Positions 34,241 to 45,295 of a stretch of DNA of 64,000 bases are shown here, piece by piece (the stretch's first letter is position 1; each line of letters begins with the position of its first letter). Location: the NCBI GenBank assembly GCA_023313575.1, contig JAJTTP010000001.1, forward strand, positions 4,030,001-4,094,000, in the 5' to 3' direction. A model generated the notes under the pieces. The model saw nothing but the letters and a program-made list of their open reading frames with translations. It ran no database searches and was not told the DNA's origin. The DNA comes from Eutypella sp. D-1. Lineage: Eukaryota; Ascomycota; Sordariomycetes; Xylariales; Diatrypaceae. The position numbers and the translations under genes were made by a program.

Positions 34241-36915
34241 TCACAGCCTCCCGTGCCTCGCCTTGAAAATGGCTATCCTGTCGTCATAGAACAGGATCTC
34301 GCGCAGCCGGAACCGGGACTTGAAATAATCCTCCCCCTCATCATCCCCCTCCAGCCGCACGTCCACGTCGGAGGCCGTGTCGTCCGAGGACGAGTCCGAG
34401 GAGTCGTCAATCACTATGTTAGCGGCGGCAGGGACGTTGGCATTGTTAGGACCATCGTTGTCGTCGTCGTCCTCCGTCTCCATGCCCCCCTCGCTCTCGC
34501 TGAAGTGGTCGTCGTCGTCCGCGGGGACCGCAACAGGCTCTGTGTGGTTTCCCTGCACAGGGCCGCCAGGTCTCAGAGTTGAAGGCCCGGCATCGCCATC
34601 GCTGGCGGGTGTCTCCATAATCTCGAAGCACTTGTCCTTGATGCCCACGTAGCACAGCTGAAGCTGCGGTCGCAGCGCCACGATGTCGACCAGCTGAAGC
34701 GCGATCTCCTTGGCTGAAGAGTTGGCCATTATGTGGCGGTCTATGTTCGACAGGTATAGCGACCGTAGCTGCGGGATGTTGGGCAGGCGCTGCAAGAAGT
34801 GATGCTATATATGTGGTAAGCAGCGCGGTTAAGTAAAGAACAAGTCAGCACTGTCCCGTATGCACAACGCCACCGGGTGGATATCCGACGCCACTCACCC
34901 AGTCTTTGTAGTGCAGTGCGACGGCAAGTTCTCGCAGATTACTCATCCGCCCGCTAGTGATGTACGAGACTACCTCGCTGGTAAGCATCCAGTTCGTCCA
35001 TCGGCGGGCATCAGCCCCCCGTTGTCTCCGCGCAGAGCTGTCAAGCAGGAGTTTCCTGAGGCTCAGCCGATGTCGCTTGATCGCGCCTTTGAATATTCTT
35101 CCTACGGGAATCCATATTAGCACTCCAGGAGGGTTGCTGGGACGTTTGTCCTGTAAGAAAAGCGCCTCCAGGGTGTTCGGCGCCAAGGTCTCCTTGATAA
35201 AACTGATCAACGATTCCGAAGGGGTATCCGTGTGAATGTGCTTCAACGCAAGATGGAACTGCATTTGAGAGCACGACGACGAGCCCGGGGCCATACGGAC
35301 AGGTTGGAATTGTTTTCTGAGCACCTTCCACAAAGTTTCATGGTAGGTACAGTCCAGGATTGTCAAGCTGGTCAGGACCGTCCAGTCGATTGCTTTTGTA
35401 CAGACCTGTGGGTGGATTGCAACCCTTTCTAGAGATAGGGTCTTTAGTCTCAGTTTCCCGTCGAGGCGTCGCCGTCCATTAGACAGTATTTTGCTACTAC
35501 TCGCCTGGGCCCCAACGGAACCTACTCCTGTTAGACTAGACGAAGAGGCGTAGCTTGACGGTTCGTTTCCCTTACGTTTCGATGTAGATCTCTTCTGCAC
35601 GTCGTAAATTCTGCCCATGAGTACCCCCAGCACACCTCCCAGCCTCCGGTCCCCTATTCGATTTTCGCCCGGCCACCGGGCATCAAAGTCAACTTGCTGA
35701 AGAGTATGATCATCCCATGCGCGCGCGAAGTCTGCCATGCGGGTCTTGGCCGATATGCCGATCTGTAGCTCCTCAAGTTTCGACTTAGAGCGCTCGATTA
35801 GGATTGCCATTTCATCTAGATAGCTTATCTCATCAATGTCTAATACAGTGAGGCTTTTCAGTGGTGGCAGAATACTGAAAGTCGGATATTCGACTGTGCT
35901 TTCGGAGTAGTTTACTGGAGTGGTCCTTGCCGGATGGCTGTTGGGTGGTTGCGCATTTATGACTAGGTTAGTGGGGGCAGGGGCAGGGGCAGGGGCAGGG
36001 GCAGGGGCAGGAATAGGGGGGGCGGGAACAACGACCGGGCCTCCTGGGACCCCCGGAGGCCCTTCGACTATGATGCCAGTGGAGGACGTCGCCGTCGAAT
36101 TGCCCCCGGTAGCCGAATTATCATGCCAGCGAATCCACACCTTCTCCAGGTTGGCGGTACCGTCAGGCATCTGCAGGCTGGCAAGGGACATGAAGATATC
36201 CGAAAGCACGCCGGTAGGCATGTCCCATACGAAGGTGTCTAGGTTGACCATCTTGGCGACAGCCAACGCAACCAACGTCCCGAGCATCTTCCCGTTTTCC
36301 TTGGTGATCATGTACTCCGAGATCAAGTCGCTAGGCCCGTTCCCGAGGCAGAACTTTCTGGTATATTTTGCATACTGGCTGTCCGTCAGTTTGGACGAGT
36401 GTTCGCCCGTCTCCGAGCCATTTCTTCGTAACCACCGTGTCATCTGGGCGAACTTGCTCCCTAAAGACAAAGTTGAGAGACCATATGTGAGCGCATCTAC
36501 GCCTTTGTTCTGTTGGCTGGAAGTTAATGCTGTATCGGGCCAGACAATGTCGAAACGTGCGTATATGAGCGGCACGGCAAGATTATAAAGTGTGGAGTTG
36601 GTCATAGCAAGGGAGTTCAGATTGTTTGTATAGGTGACCTAGAGGGGCCGAGACATTGACCGTCAGCGGCAAGTCTACATATGCAAACTTGGTAGGAACC
36701 CTATAAACGATTTGACTTGCCTCTTTAACAATCAACCTTAGGATATCAACCGGAAGATCCAATAATCTCAAAGGGCCTGTTTTCTTCTTGATAGCCTCCC
36801 ACTGACCCTTTTTGAGATTGAGTAGCGCGGCCATTTTGGTGGTGGCCAGTTCATCGCTTGTGGGCTCAAGATCCTGTTGATCTCCTGTCGAGCCCTCACC
36901 ATTTTCTTGCTTCAT
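34241..36915 (-). CDS. F-box protein with acidic C-terminus, three exons, first intron GC-AG
   Basis: Large fungal F-box protein, probably an SCF adaptor with unknown substrate. Exons: 36915-36721, 36638-34899, 34789-34241, all in frame, 827 residues. The F-box core LLDLPVDILRLIVKE (51-65) is split from its second half (VTYTNNLNSLAMTNSTLYNL) by an intron whose donor is GCAAGT instead of GT; only this junction restores the F-box. The second intron has the canonical GTGAGT donor. Residues around 200-230 hold a Pro/Ala repeat (APAPAPAPAPAP) encoded by a GGGGCA hexanucleotide array. Leucine-rich segments (FSILPPLKSLTVLDIDEI, LRSLYLSNIDRHIM) suggest degenerate LRRs. The tail has an acidic run (METEDDDDNDG) and a Ser/Asp block (DDSSDSSSDD). 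No function beyond F-box can be assigned. Confidence 0.82.
35972..36011. repeat. (GGGGCA)n hexanucleotide array inside the F-box gene
   Basis: Six to seven units that encode an alternating Pro-Ala run on the minus strand. In frame, so length changes would only alter the linker. Confidence 0.85.
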
Positions 36916-39410
36916 CCTTTGCCAGCTTTAAATGGTACACCGACTACCGCCGATGCGTAAATTGCTTATAAGTCACAGGGCGTGATTCCGATGCAGAGCT
37001 GATGCTAGGAACTGTGCCGAGAGCAAGCTTGGTGATAAGAAACAACTGCGAGGCAGCGTATGGTGGGAGGTAGGTAGATATATGTAGGGCTTTCCCGGTG
37101 TCACCTGATGATACCTAGGTAGCCTACTTCATAAAAAGGCTGTAGACCTATGATATGCAGGTGGCTTATAACGTTGCAGGAAGCATGCACTTTGCCACGG
37201 TCCCTGGCAGAACGGGCTTCATTTGCTCTCAAGAAAGATACACCGTATTTTGTAACCCTTTGAGCCTCATGGAATCGCAAGTCAGGTTAGGTTTGGGCGT
37301 GGATGTAATTCCGTAAGTAAATGCTTGAAGAGATCGAAGGTTGAATGTTTGTATGTGGCTGTCATATGCTGTACTGCTGCTCACCGGGGTTACCATGCTT
37401 GAGCGCATATAAGCTACGATGTACTTGTATGCACCTACTTAGGTCCACGGGTATAGGAAGTAGCTCTTGTTCGATATACTTAATTCTAGGTACTTTAGAA
37501 AGGAATCTGTAAAGTAGGCTTCATATGCGACACATGCGCAGTTATAAGTTATATATGATATCTAGCCCTCTACCAAGTATGGGTAGATTATAAATGCGTA
37601 AGGTGATAGATACCCTAGGCAACTTCAACTTCTCTCCTCACCTACGTAGGTAGCCCTAGAGTTGCAGTAACAGTAGGTAGCCCGGGGGCCTCAGGTAGAG
37701 AGTGCCGGCCCGGGCAACGGAGCCTAAGTACATCCTAGTGGTTACGTGAATGCGCGTACTTAGGTAATCCAGTAATCAGTCGGGACCTCAAGAAGAGTCA
37801 GGGCGCCTAATAACCACCTGCTTCCAGGGCTAAGGACCTGGTATCTACAAATACTTAGGTAAGCTAGAAAGCTTATCAGTGGTTAGGTAGAGAGGGATAT
37901 GTTATGCATACAGGCAGAAACAGCCTTGGAAGTATACGCCAGTTTCAATACTCCCGTCGGTTATGGAAATTCGACGCTTTCAGTAGCAGTAGCATCCCAC
38001 AGTATGCTCTATACTTGCCCAAGGAGGTTAGTTGGTTAGGTCCCTTGTATTAATGAATTGAGATATCAGAAGTCCTGATAATATACCTAAGTACCTATAA
38101 GAACAGTACCTAGGTACCCATAAATCTATCCACAGAGATATATGGCACATGTCAGGATGAGATGACAGTCATGTATATGTGCCTAATACGACCGAAGGTT
38201 GCCTATAATGTCACTTCCGCAACTGATGCGGGTTTTTCTCGATTTTTGAACAACTCCTAACGTTGGGATCTGTCAAATTGACAGCTTGCCCGCCCTTAGT
38301 TCGACATTGCAAGGTTACATCGAGTTAAAATACACTACCAGATTTTCTGCATCGGGACGGGTTCAGGACTGCGGATTCGACATACCGCCCACCAACCCGC
38401 CCACCAACCCCTCCTTAGTATCGGTGCTAAGGCGTCAGTCCGATGAGGGGTCCCTCTTCTTCCTGTACTATCAACCTTGCTGAATTGTCTTTTAGGCGAC
38501 TCTTTAGGCGTTACTCACTTCAAGGCTGTAGTAAAAAGATATACGGGTCGGCTACTTTAGCATGGGATGGATCAGATAAAGCTCTGGTCTGCCCAATGTC
38601 TTAGTGCCTATCTCTTTTCCCTCTAATTCTTCTATTAGTTCTTTGTTTTGACATGTGTGAATGCAGTTCTAGTTCTGTCTGGTTCTGTTTTATATCTTGA
38701 AAGACAAAAAGAAAATTCGTTGGTGACCGTTCTCGAGGTTGACGACATTCCTCTTCTTCACTCAGCCAGCTTCAAACTTCGTTATTACGTGACCCCTGAA
38801 AGATCATCAACTTTTGGAACCGATTCCAGGTTTCCCCCGTCCCCCCCCCCCCCCCCCCCCGTTTTCCCCGTTTCGCCGTGTCCCCGTGTCCCGGCCCCGC
38901 CGCGGTTTCGCTCTTGCTCCGTTGTCTGGCTAAATTATTAATACAATAACTAAACTAAATCTACAAACCCATCCATCATCTGTGACTCGCCTGCCGACCG
39001 TTCAAGGGCCAGGCCTCCAAATTACTGCCTAACAATCTTGGACCACGCTGTCTTTTTACAACAGGTTAGTTATTATAAGAAGAAGAAAAAAAGGAAAGAA
39101 CAAGTCACCATCATGATGGGCTTATGTGTCTTTTTCCTACAAGAAGAATCCTATCGTCTCCATGCTACCTAGGTATTTAAGCAAAGCGAGGGAGGGTGAC
39201 CGGTGATCATGTGGGCGCTTATTTGTCTTGCTGCTGACCATACCGCCCTCACGCCCTGATGCCCTGCTGCCCTGAAAGTCTCATGATCTAAAGAAGCTTA
39301 TTATTTATTTACTACTCCAGAACACCCGTTTTCTCCTCGTCGCATACCATCATAGAAACTTATCCAGTCTTGTCGCATCGCTCCCCCACCCCCTCCTCCC
39401 CCCGATCAAA
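36916..39410. other. Divergent spacer between F-box gene and PKR1
   Basis: No gene supported in 2.5 kb. It is rich in ACCTAGGTA/ACTTAGGTA motifs (37112-37121, 38107-38116, 39166-39175 perfect TACCTAGGTA) and contains a C20 run at 38841-38860. It serves as the 5' region for genes on both sides. Confidence 0.5.
38841..38860. repeat. Poly-C tract (C20)
   Basis: Twenty consecutive C, preceded and followed by further C-rich sequence (about 38832-38898). Confidence 0.92.
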
Positions 39411-39938
39411 ATGGCGAGCTTCGTACAGAATCTTTGGGAGTCCATCTTCACACCCGGGCCGACACCGACCCTTCTAGTCGCGACCAACGTCACCTTCGCC
39501 TGTCTCCAGACCGTGCTCCTCCTCCTCCTCATCGCGACCTATAGCGTCCACTTCGTCATCCTTTCGTGCATCTCCGCAGGGCTGTGGTGGTCCATCAACT
39601 GGTTTGCCGGGGAGCTGAAGGCGGCGCAGGAGAAGGAGGACAGAGAAAAGGCGCGGACGCAGGCGCAACAGCGCGCAAGCCACCACACGACGACGGAGGA
39701 CAGCGACACCGAGGTCGAGCGCGACATTTCGCCGAAACCGAAACCGCCGAAGCTAGGGAGCAAGGAGGTCGAGACGATCGAGCAGGCGGCAGGAGAGCTC
39801 AAGCAACGAGCGCCGCCGCCGCCGCCCTCCTCTTCCTCCTCGTCGGGGACAGGCGCGGGGACAGGCACGAAGTCCGGCGTCAGTACGGAGGACGAGTGGG
39901 AGAAGATATCGGAGAATGAGAACGAGAAGGACAAATAG
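39411..39938 (+). CDS. PKR1: V-ATPase assembly factor Pkr1, single exon
   Basis: Small ER-membrane protein that in yeast helps assemble the V0 sector of the vacuolar H+-ATPase. Single open frame of 175 residues. The N-terminus FVQNLWESIFTPGPTPTLL matches the family signature (WESIF-PG-SP-L). Two hydrophobic segments follow at about 21-42 and 44-65, separated by a short turn (TYSVH), ending in WWSINWFAGEL. The cytosolic tail is charged and low-complexity, with a Pro/Ser run (APPPPPSSSSSSG) and an acidic end. The ATG at 39411 is the first of the frame and gives the family's usual N-terminus. No intron is needed. Confidence 0.9.
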   Translation: MASFVQNLWESIFTPGPTPTLLVATNVTFACLQTVLLLLLIATYSVHFVILSCISAGLWWSINWFAGELKAAQEKEDREKARTQAQQRASHHTTTEDSDTEVERDISPKPKPPKLGSKEVETIEQAAGELKQRAPPPPPSSSSSSGTGAGTGTKSGVSTEDEWEKISENENEKDK

Positions 39939-40951
39939 GGCACGCGGCACACCACACGGCATGAAGGTCAAATACGAAGGGATTCACAAGGGCATCTACT
40001 CTACCTCCTCTCTCACCCTCTCATACCACTCGGGTATCGATTCAGTTTCTAGTCTAGAGCTGGGAGCACCATTGCATAAAGCCTCATTAGCTTTTGGTTT
40101 CATGGTTGGCAGCGGGTTTTGCTTGGATTCACTTGATAGATACCTCTCTACACGTCTTTGTTTGGTGTTTCCGGTATTACGGCTAGGTAGTATCAGACTA
40201 GGTACACACTTGCTCTCGATACCTACCTATATGTAGCTAAGGTACCTAAGTACTCTGGGCAGCAGCAATATCGATACCAATAGATACGTGTTCAAGCAGA
40301 TATATATTCAACAAGAGTTCAACAAGGGCTTTCTCCGTTGTTGCCGGTCCCCACGGCTGGATATCTTCCTACGGTTACCTAAGGCACTACATATTGTTAT
40401 CCTAATTCTTGCTGGTGATGGGTGCAGAAGTGAAGGGCAGAAGTACTGCTAGCTATAAATAATACTTGAGTATCTACTTAGATACCTACAAGATAAAGTA
40501 GGCACTGAAAGAAGTTCACTCAGGCAGGTGGTGAACAATATGATATCACGTGACAGGTGTGATGAGGCTAGGTACTATAATGTACCTATGTAGGTGCAGG
40601 GAGGTATATTGATGCATAATTGGTTGTATACATACATACAGCCCAGCTATCACTGTCTACCCTACCTAAGTACCTTGTAGCCTTGTAGATTAGGTAGGTA
40701 CGTCCAGTATGGAGACCGCCTAAATTTATTTGATAGAAATTCAACTGAAGCTAAGATAAGCTGGAACCTTACCTTAGGTATACCTACATAGACTTGGGGG
40801 ATGTGCATCGCGTCTTAGGGATCACTTACCGCAGCCAAACGTGGAAAACGTACCAACCAATTCTTCTTCACGAACACACACACACATACACATATACACA
40901 CCACCACTACCATATAGAGAAAGCCGCATTCTCTGCGAATAGATAGCCAAG
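39939..40951. other. Spacer between PKR1 and SmD1
   Basis: No gene seen. AT-rich stretches with many TAGGTACC/ACTTAGATACC-type motifs and a (CA)n-like tract (about 40875-40900) shortly before the SmD1 start. Confidence 0.5.
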
Positions 40952-41500
40952 ATGAAGCTCGTCAGGTAAGCTTCCCCATTTTCCAGTCCGCTCACGGCGG
41001 TATTGCACAGGACGTGCTAAAACAGACCATTCCTCCAAGAGCTTTGAGCTTTCTTCGTCTCTATCTCCCTGCCTCCCTTTCTCGCCCGTCCACCACCGCC
41101 GCCGTGACAGCGATCTAGTTGCATTTTTGTTGTTGCTGATACCCAAAACTACAGGTTTCTTATGAAGTGCGCCAACGAAACGGTAACGGTCGAGTTGAAG
41201 AACGGCACCATCGTACATGGTACCATCACGTCGGTGTCGCCGCAGATGAACACGGCGCTGCGGACGGTCAAGATGACGCCCAAGGGCCAGGACCCCATCT
41301 CCCTCGACACCATGAACATCCGCGGCTCCACCATCCGCTACTTCATCCTGCCCGACTCCCTGCCCCTCGACACCCTCCTCATCGACGACTCCGTCAAGCC
41401 TAAGAACAAGGCCCGCAAGGAGCAGGAGAAATCCCGCGGCGCCATCCGCGGCGGCAGGGGACGGGGGCGCGGAAGAGGACGCGGTCGTGGCAGGCCCTAA
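40952..41500 (+). CDS. SMD1: Small nuclear ribonucleoprotein SmD1, two exons
   Basis: Core Sm-ring protein of U1, U2, U4 and U5 snRNPs in pre-mRNA splicing. Exon 1 is only 14 nt (40952-40965, MKLVR start) before a GTAAGC donor; the 189-nt intron ends in ACTACAG and exon 2 runs 41155-41500. The product has 119 residues, the family's usual length. Sm motif 1 is visible as [18 protein letters not shown] with [16 protein letters not shown], and Sm motif 2 as [17 protein letters not shown]. The C-terminus is the expected Gly-Arg repeat ([12 protein letters not shown]), a target of arginine methylation in this family. Using the in-frame ATG of exon 2 (41164) would drop the conserved MKLVRF, so the spliced start is preferred. 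Confidence 0.95.
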
Positions 41501-42118
41501 GGTTCGGGCGGGCTCTCTTTCGACGTTGGTGAGGATATAGGGATGCAGTGGAGAGAGGATGGCTAAGTCACCCCCGTACGGTCAGGGAGGAGGAGAAGAG
41601 AAGATCAGATCCCTGCGGGCCCGTACATAGGAGGAGCAAAAACTTGTGCGAACGACCAGCCTACAAGGATATATAGGCAGACACTTACGCTGGACTGAGA
41701 CGGGAGGATCTCTATGCTCAACTTGGTGGTCGCTTTCCGGGGCAAACAATACGAGCACCGTGTTGTCTCGAGGGGGAAAAGCAAATGCAATACGCCACTG
41801 CCGCCACTCAATGCAAAAAAGGTGTCATGAGGAAGCAAATTCAGCCGCCCGGGAACGGCTCCCTTCGAGTCTTTATCCGCTGGTCGTACTACCTAGATGG
41901 GCCAAGTCTTCTTTCCTAGCTTTGGAAAAAAAGGAAAAGGGAGGGGGTGGGGGTGGAAGACGAAGGTTTATAAACCCCCATAATATAGAACAAGATGCCA
42001 TGAATTTCTCCCCAAAGATAATGCCTGGTTTTTCTCCCGTCTATATGCTGTCCATGCTACGCCGTGTGCTGTGATGCAATGTGCTGTGATGCAATGTCAT
42101 GGCAATGCCATGTTTTCA
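41501..42118. other. Convergent 3' spacer between SmD1 and MTQ2
   Basis: No gene. Holds both 3' ends. Includes a G-rich tract at about 41935-41960 and a short tandem duplication TGTGCTGTGATGCAA at about 42066-42095. Confidence 0.5.
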
Positions 42119-42994
42119 CTAGTCCCCTCCGCCGTCCTTTACCGGTTCCGTATCCCTCCAGATCCTGATAATCTGCAGCTTCTCCCAACCGGCGGTCTTG
42201 CCGCTGGATCCCACGGTCTCGGCCCTCCAACAGCAGCAACTCTCGCCGTCCCCTTCGCCGTCCCCACCTCCCCAGTAGTAGCCCTCGCGAACGCGGCGCT
42301 TGACCTCTTCGGGCCGGTTCTGGGCGCACAGGAGCACGTAGGCGCAGCCGCGGGCGGAGAGGACGCGGGGCAAGTCCGCGAGCAGCCGGTCCGTCGTCTC
42401 CATGCCGTCGCGGCCCCCCGCGTACGACAGCGCAAGCAGGTACGAGTCGCCGTCGAAGCCGTCCGCCACTTCTTCCCCTTCCTCCTCCGCTGCATCGTCA
42501 CTGGCTATTGCCTCCCCCCGATTCTGCCCAGGGCGCTGCGGCATCTCAGGCGTCGGCACGTACGGCGGATTGAAAATCAGCACGTCCACGCTTCCGGGCC
42601 GCAGCGCCGTCGCTAGGTCGCCTCGCGAGGCGCCGAGGTAGGTCCCCGTCCCTGTCCCCGTGCCCCGCGCCTCCTTCGCAGCCCTGCGCACCGTCTCCCC
42701 CGTCGCGCGACACGCGTGCGCGTTGAGGTCCACGGCGGCGGTCAACACGGCGGGGTTAGAGCCGGAATCGGAGCTGGGGCCGAAGAGAACGCTCGCATGC
42801 GCGTTGACGAAGGCGATCACGACGCCGGAGCCGGGGCCGATCTCCACCACGAACGGAGCCGCCGAGGAGAACCGGCCCCGTAGCCACGAGGTCTCGGACA
42901 CCGACGATAGCGTGTCGAGGAGCAGGAACGAGTCTTCGGCTGGCTCGTACACGCGCTCGTAGCACACGTGCGAGGTGTCGGGCGTAGGGAGCAT
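42119..42994 (-). CDS. MTQ2: eRF1 glutamine methyltransferase Mtq2 (HemK2/N6AMT1 family), single exon
   Basis: S-adenosylmethionine-dependent methyltransferase that, with Trm112, methylates the GGQ glutamine of release factor eRF1. Single frame of 291 residues from ATG at 42994. The N-terminus MLPTPDTSHV with ERVYEPAEDSFLLLD is the family opening. SAM-binding motif I is VVEIGPGSG (about 49-57), and the catalytic NPPY motif is at 142-145 (IFNPPYVPTP). The family is typically shorter (about 215-230 residues); the excess comes from a Gly-Thr run (GTGTGTGTY), an acidic insert (DDAAEEEGEE) and a Gly/Asp/Cys stretch near the C-terminus. All are low-complexity insertions between core elements, so activity is expected to be kept. 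Confidence 0.92.
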   Translation of the reverse strand: MLPTPDTSHVCYERVYEPAEDSFLLLDTLSSVSETSWLRGRFSSAAPFVVEIGPGSGVVIAFVNAHASVLFGPSSDSGSNPAVLTAAVDLNAHACRATGETVRRAAKEARGTGTGTGTYLGASRGDLATALRPGSVDVLIFNPPYVPTPEMPQRPGQNRGEAIASDDAAEEEGEEVADGFDGDSYLLALSYAGGRDGMETTDRLLADLPRVLSARGCAYVLLCAQNRPEEVKRRVREGYYWGGGDGEGDGESCCCWRAETVGSSGKTAGWEKLQIIRIWRDTEPVKDGGGD

Positions 42995-44182
42995 TGTCGA
43001 TCTGTCTGTCTATCTGTTTTTCCCGGTCTTCCTTTTTTCCCCGGGCAGGGAGGGCAAGGGAGTAGGTAGTGGGTGACAAAACAAGGTTTTCCCCCTTCCA
43101 AGTCGCTGTTGGTAGGTGGGGCCCACTATCTCGGGGTTGCGGTTTCTTAAACTGTAGCACTTCTTTGAGGGTAAAGACGCCAGGTGATCTTACAAGGGTT
43201 GTATAGTAGGTAGATAGAATTTTGGGGCGATGGATAACGTTGGAGATATAATTATTCACTAGGCACACTGCTAAGATGTAGGTAGCTCGTCCCGTCTGAT
43301 CGAAGTATATATATAGTATGACACTGCAGGCTCACGCCTATATGGAGCACGTGACGGTGCTATTGATGCCTATCATCGCCATCAACAACAATTCACTAAA
43401 TTATGAGCGGAGTATAGGAATTATTAAGAAATCTATGGTTTCAAAACATCCCGATTGACGGTGTAGATTGGTCTTGTTATGTAGAGAACCCGTATACTAG
43501 TAGTTAACGTCAACGTAAGAAGGGTAGCAGCAGTCAGTCTAGTGATCGTAACCTTTCTAAATGTCGGCTCTGAATCCTCACCAGGAAATGCCAGTAATTA
43601 ATTAAACCCATGTCACTTCCAAAGGCAATTTACCTTCTCTACTCTAGAATGTAAGGCATATATACGTCTTTAGAAGGAACACACGGCAGGATAGCATCAC
43701 ATATAAATCGTTACGATGTTCAGAGTTGCTAGGGAAGCGAGCGATGAGACCTTTGTGAGGAGGTAGCGACGAACACATGCGCTGCGCGAATGCATAGGTA
43801 GTGGACGACAGAGAAAGTTTTCAAATTTAACCTGAGCCTGCGGATACCTCCAGCGCGGAAGAGCGAAAGTTCATGCCACGTACCGAGGGGTTATCCCCCA
43901 GTCGTCGCGATACTCTTGTGCTTCATCCAGCGTCCTGAGGGCCTGGTTTATGAGGGCATGACATGATAAACATCGCTTCTTAAAATCAAAGACACGTTCC
44001 GTACACCTCGTTAGTTCCCATCATACAAGAAATCGGCTCCGTCCACCCGGCTGCTTTTCCCACTTGTTCATCTAGAGCCATGTTGATGGAATATGCATGT
44101 AAGGTTCAGTGAGGAACGAAAACCATCAGAGTCAACCCTAGCCCGTCCTGTCTGCCCAACTGATTGCTCGTCCCAGCAATCC
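42995..44182. other. Spacer between MTQ2 and the Cys-rich gene
   Basis: No gene supported. A short minus-strand frame around 43870-43960 reads ALRTLDEAQEYRDDWG but is stopped soon after and has no partner exon that I can see; I treat it as chance or a relic. Confidence 0.45.
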
Positions 44183-44593
44183 TCACATCACAACACAGTC
44201 GATGCCAGGATCCTGCCTGCAGGGTCCCTCGCCCCAGCGGACGCGATCGCGAATATCCGTGACCATGCGGACGTAGTGGCGGTCGTAGTCGTAGTGGACG
44301 GCGTCGGCAGGGGGTCCAGCAGCGGGGAAGCCGAGGGCGGTACAGCTATTATGGCCGCTGCCGCTGCCGCTTCTGCTGCCGCTTCTGCTGTTATTGTTCC
44401 GGCTCGCGGGGGAGCTCGAGAACGCACAGGCGGGACAGAGGCCGTCGACGTCGCACTCGGGCGACGGGTCCCGCGCGCACCCGTCGTTGAAGCTGCCGCA
44501 CGTGTAGAACCCCTGCCCCGGCCCGCACGGCATCCAGATCTGCAGCCAGTGGTGCCTGCAGCACCGCGAGCGGTAGTGGATCGTCTGGCACAT
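44183..44593 (-). CDS. Small cysteine-rich hypothetical protein
   Basis: Unrecognised function. Single frame of 136 residues. The first half carries closely spaced Cys and His (MCQTIHYRSRCCRHHW, PCGPGQGFYTCG, CARDPSPECDVDGLCPAC), a pattern that could bind zinc. The middle is a Ser/Gly/Asn repeat (SRSGSRSGSGSG) and the end is charged, with a DYDRHYVRMVTDIRDRVRW stretch. There is no signal peptide, so it is not an obvious secreted effector. I have a vague memory of similar short proteins opening with MCQT and CRHHWL in other Sordariomycetes, which is why I keep it. A (TTTGG)n array lies just upstream (44655-44691). Confidence 0.6.
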   Translation of the reverse strand: MCQTIHYRSRCCRHHWLQIWMPCGPGQGFYTCGSFNDGCARDPSPECDVDGLCPACAFSSSPASRNNNSRSGSRSGSGSGHNSCTALGFPAAGPPADAVHYDYDRHYVRMVTDIRDRVRWGEGPCRQDPGIDCVVM

Positions 44594-45295
44594 TGGTTTT
44601 GTGGGGTTTGTCTATTGTGAGGTTCTTCTTCTTCTTCTCTCGCAAGTAGGTTCTGTTTGGTTTGGTTTGGTTTGGTTTGGTTTGGTTTGGGGTGAAGTGT
44701 GGTCAGGCGGAGTGACTCGATATCGGTGAGTTTATATTTGTGTATGCGTGGTGTTTATTGTTGGCGAAATATGAGTTGCGAGCGCTGTTCAGTGCGGATT
44801 GTGACCAAACGTGACAATGATCTGGAGATGACGATGTCTTCGGATGATGGAATATTTACTCAAGTAAGTACTTTTATAGCTTTTCGTGGTACAGTAACGA
44901 AGTGTTAATTAGTGGTAGGTGCCTGCTTATCTATCTGCTTCCAGTCTGTTTGCTTCTAAGGTTGATGCCTAGGCCTTTCTGGGTTATCAAGTGGAAAGAA
45001 CGACCGCAGAGGTTGGTTTTGGCATATCCATTGCATGCCCCTCTTGTTTTTCCCATTGTGAGCAAACATATGACACACACTTTTTCCGGCCAGCCCTCCT
45101 ACCCTTATGATTTTCAAATGGAGGAAAAGTAATTTGGCGAAAGAAGGAAGCGATACAGTTTAAAGTAGTATGATAAAATTGACTGGCCTACCCCCTCTAT
45201 TCGCCGCGCTATATATAGAATGCAACCTCTATTTTTAACTCCATTTATTAGCAGAGATCCATGGTAACCAAGTTTAGTTGTAGATGACGACCTCA
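44594..45295. other. Spacer with (TTTGG)n array
   Basis: No gene supported. Contains about seven TTTGG units at 44655-44691, 60-100 bp upstream of the Cys-rich gene, and the 3' flank of the TRP channel gene. Confidence 0.5.
44655..44691. repeat. (TTTGG)n pentanucleotide array
   Basis: Seven near-perfect units in the presumed promoter of the Cys-rich gene. Confidence 0.92.

Noticed and set aside
43870..43960. Minus-strand peptide ALRTLDEAQEYRDDWG
   Set aside because: Looks protein-like for 20 residues but is followed by a stop and no other exon can be joined; may be chance.
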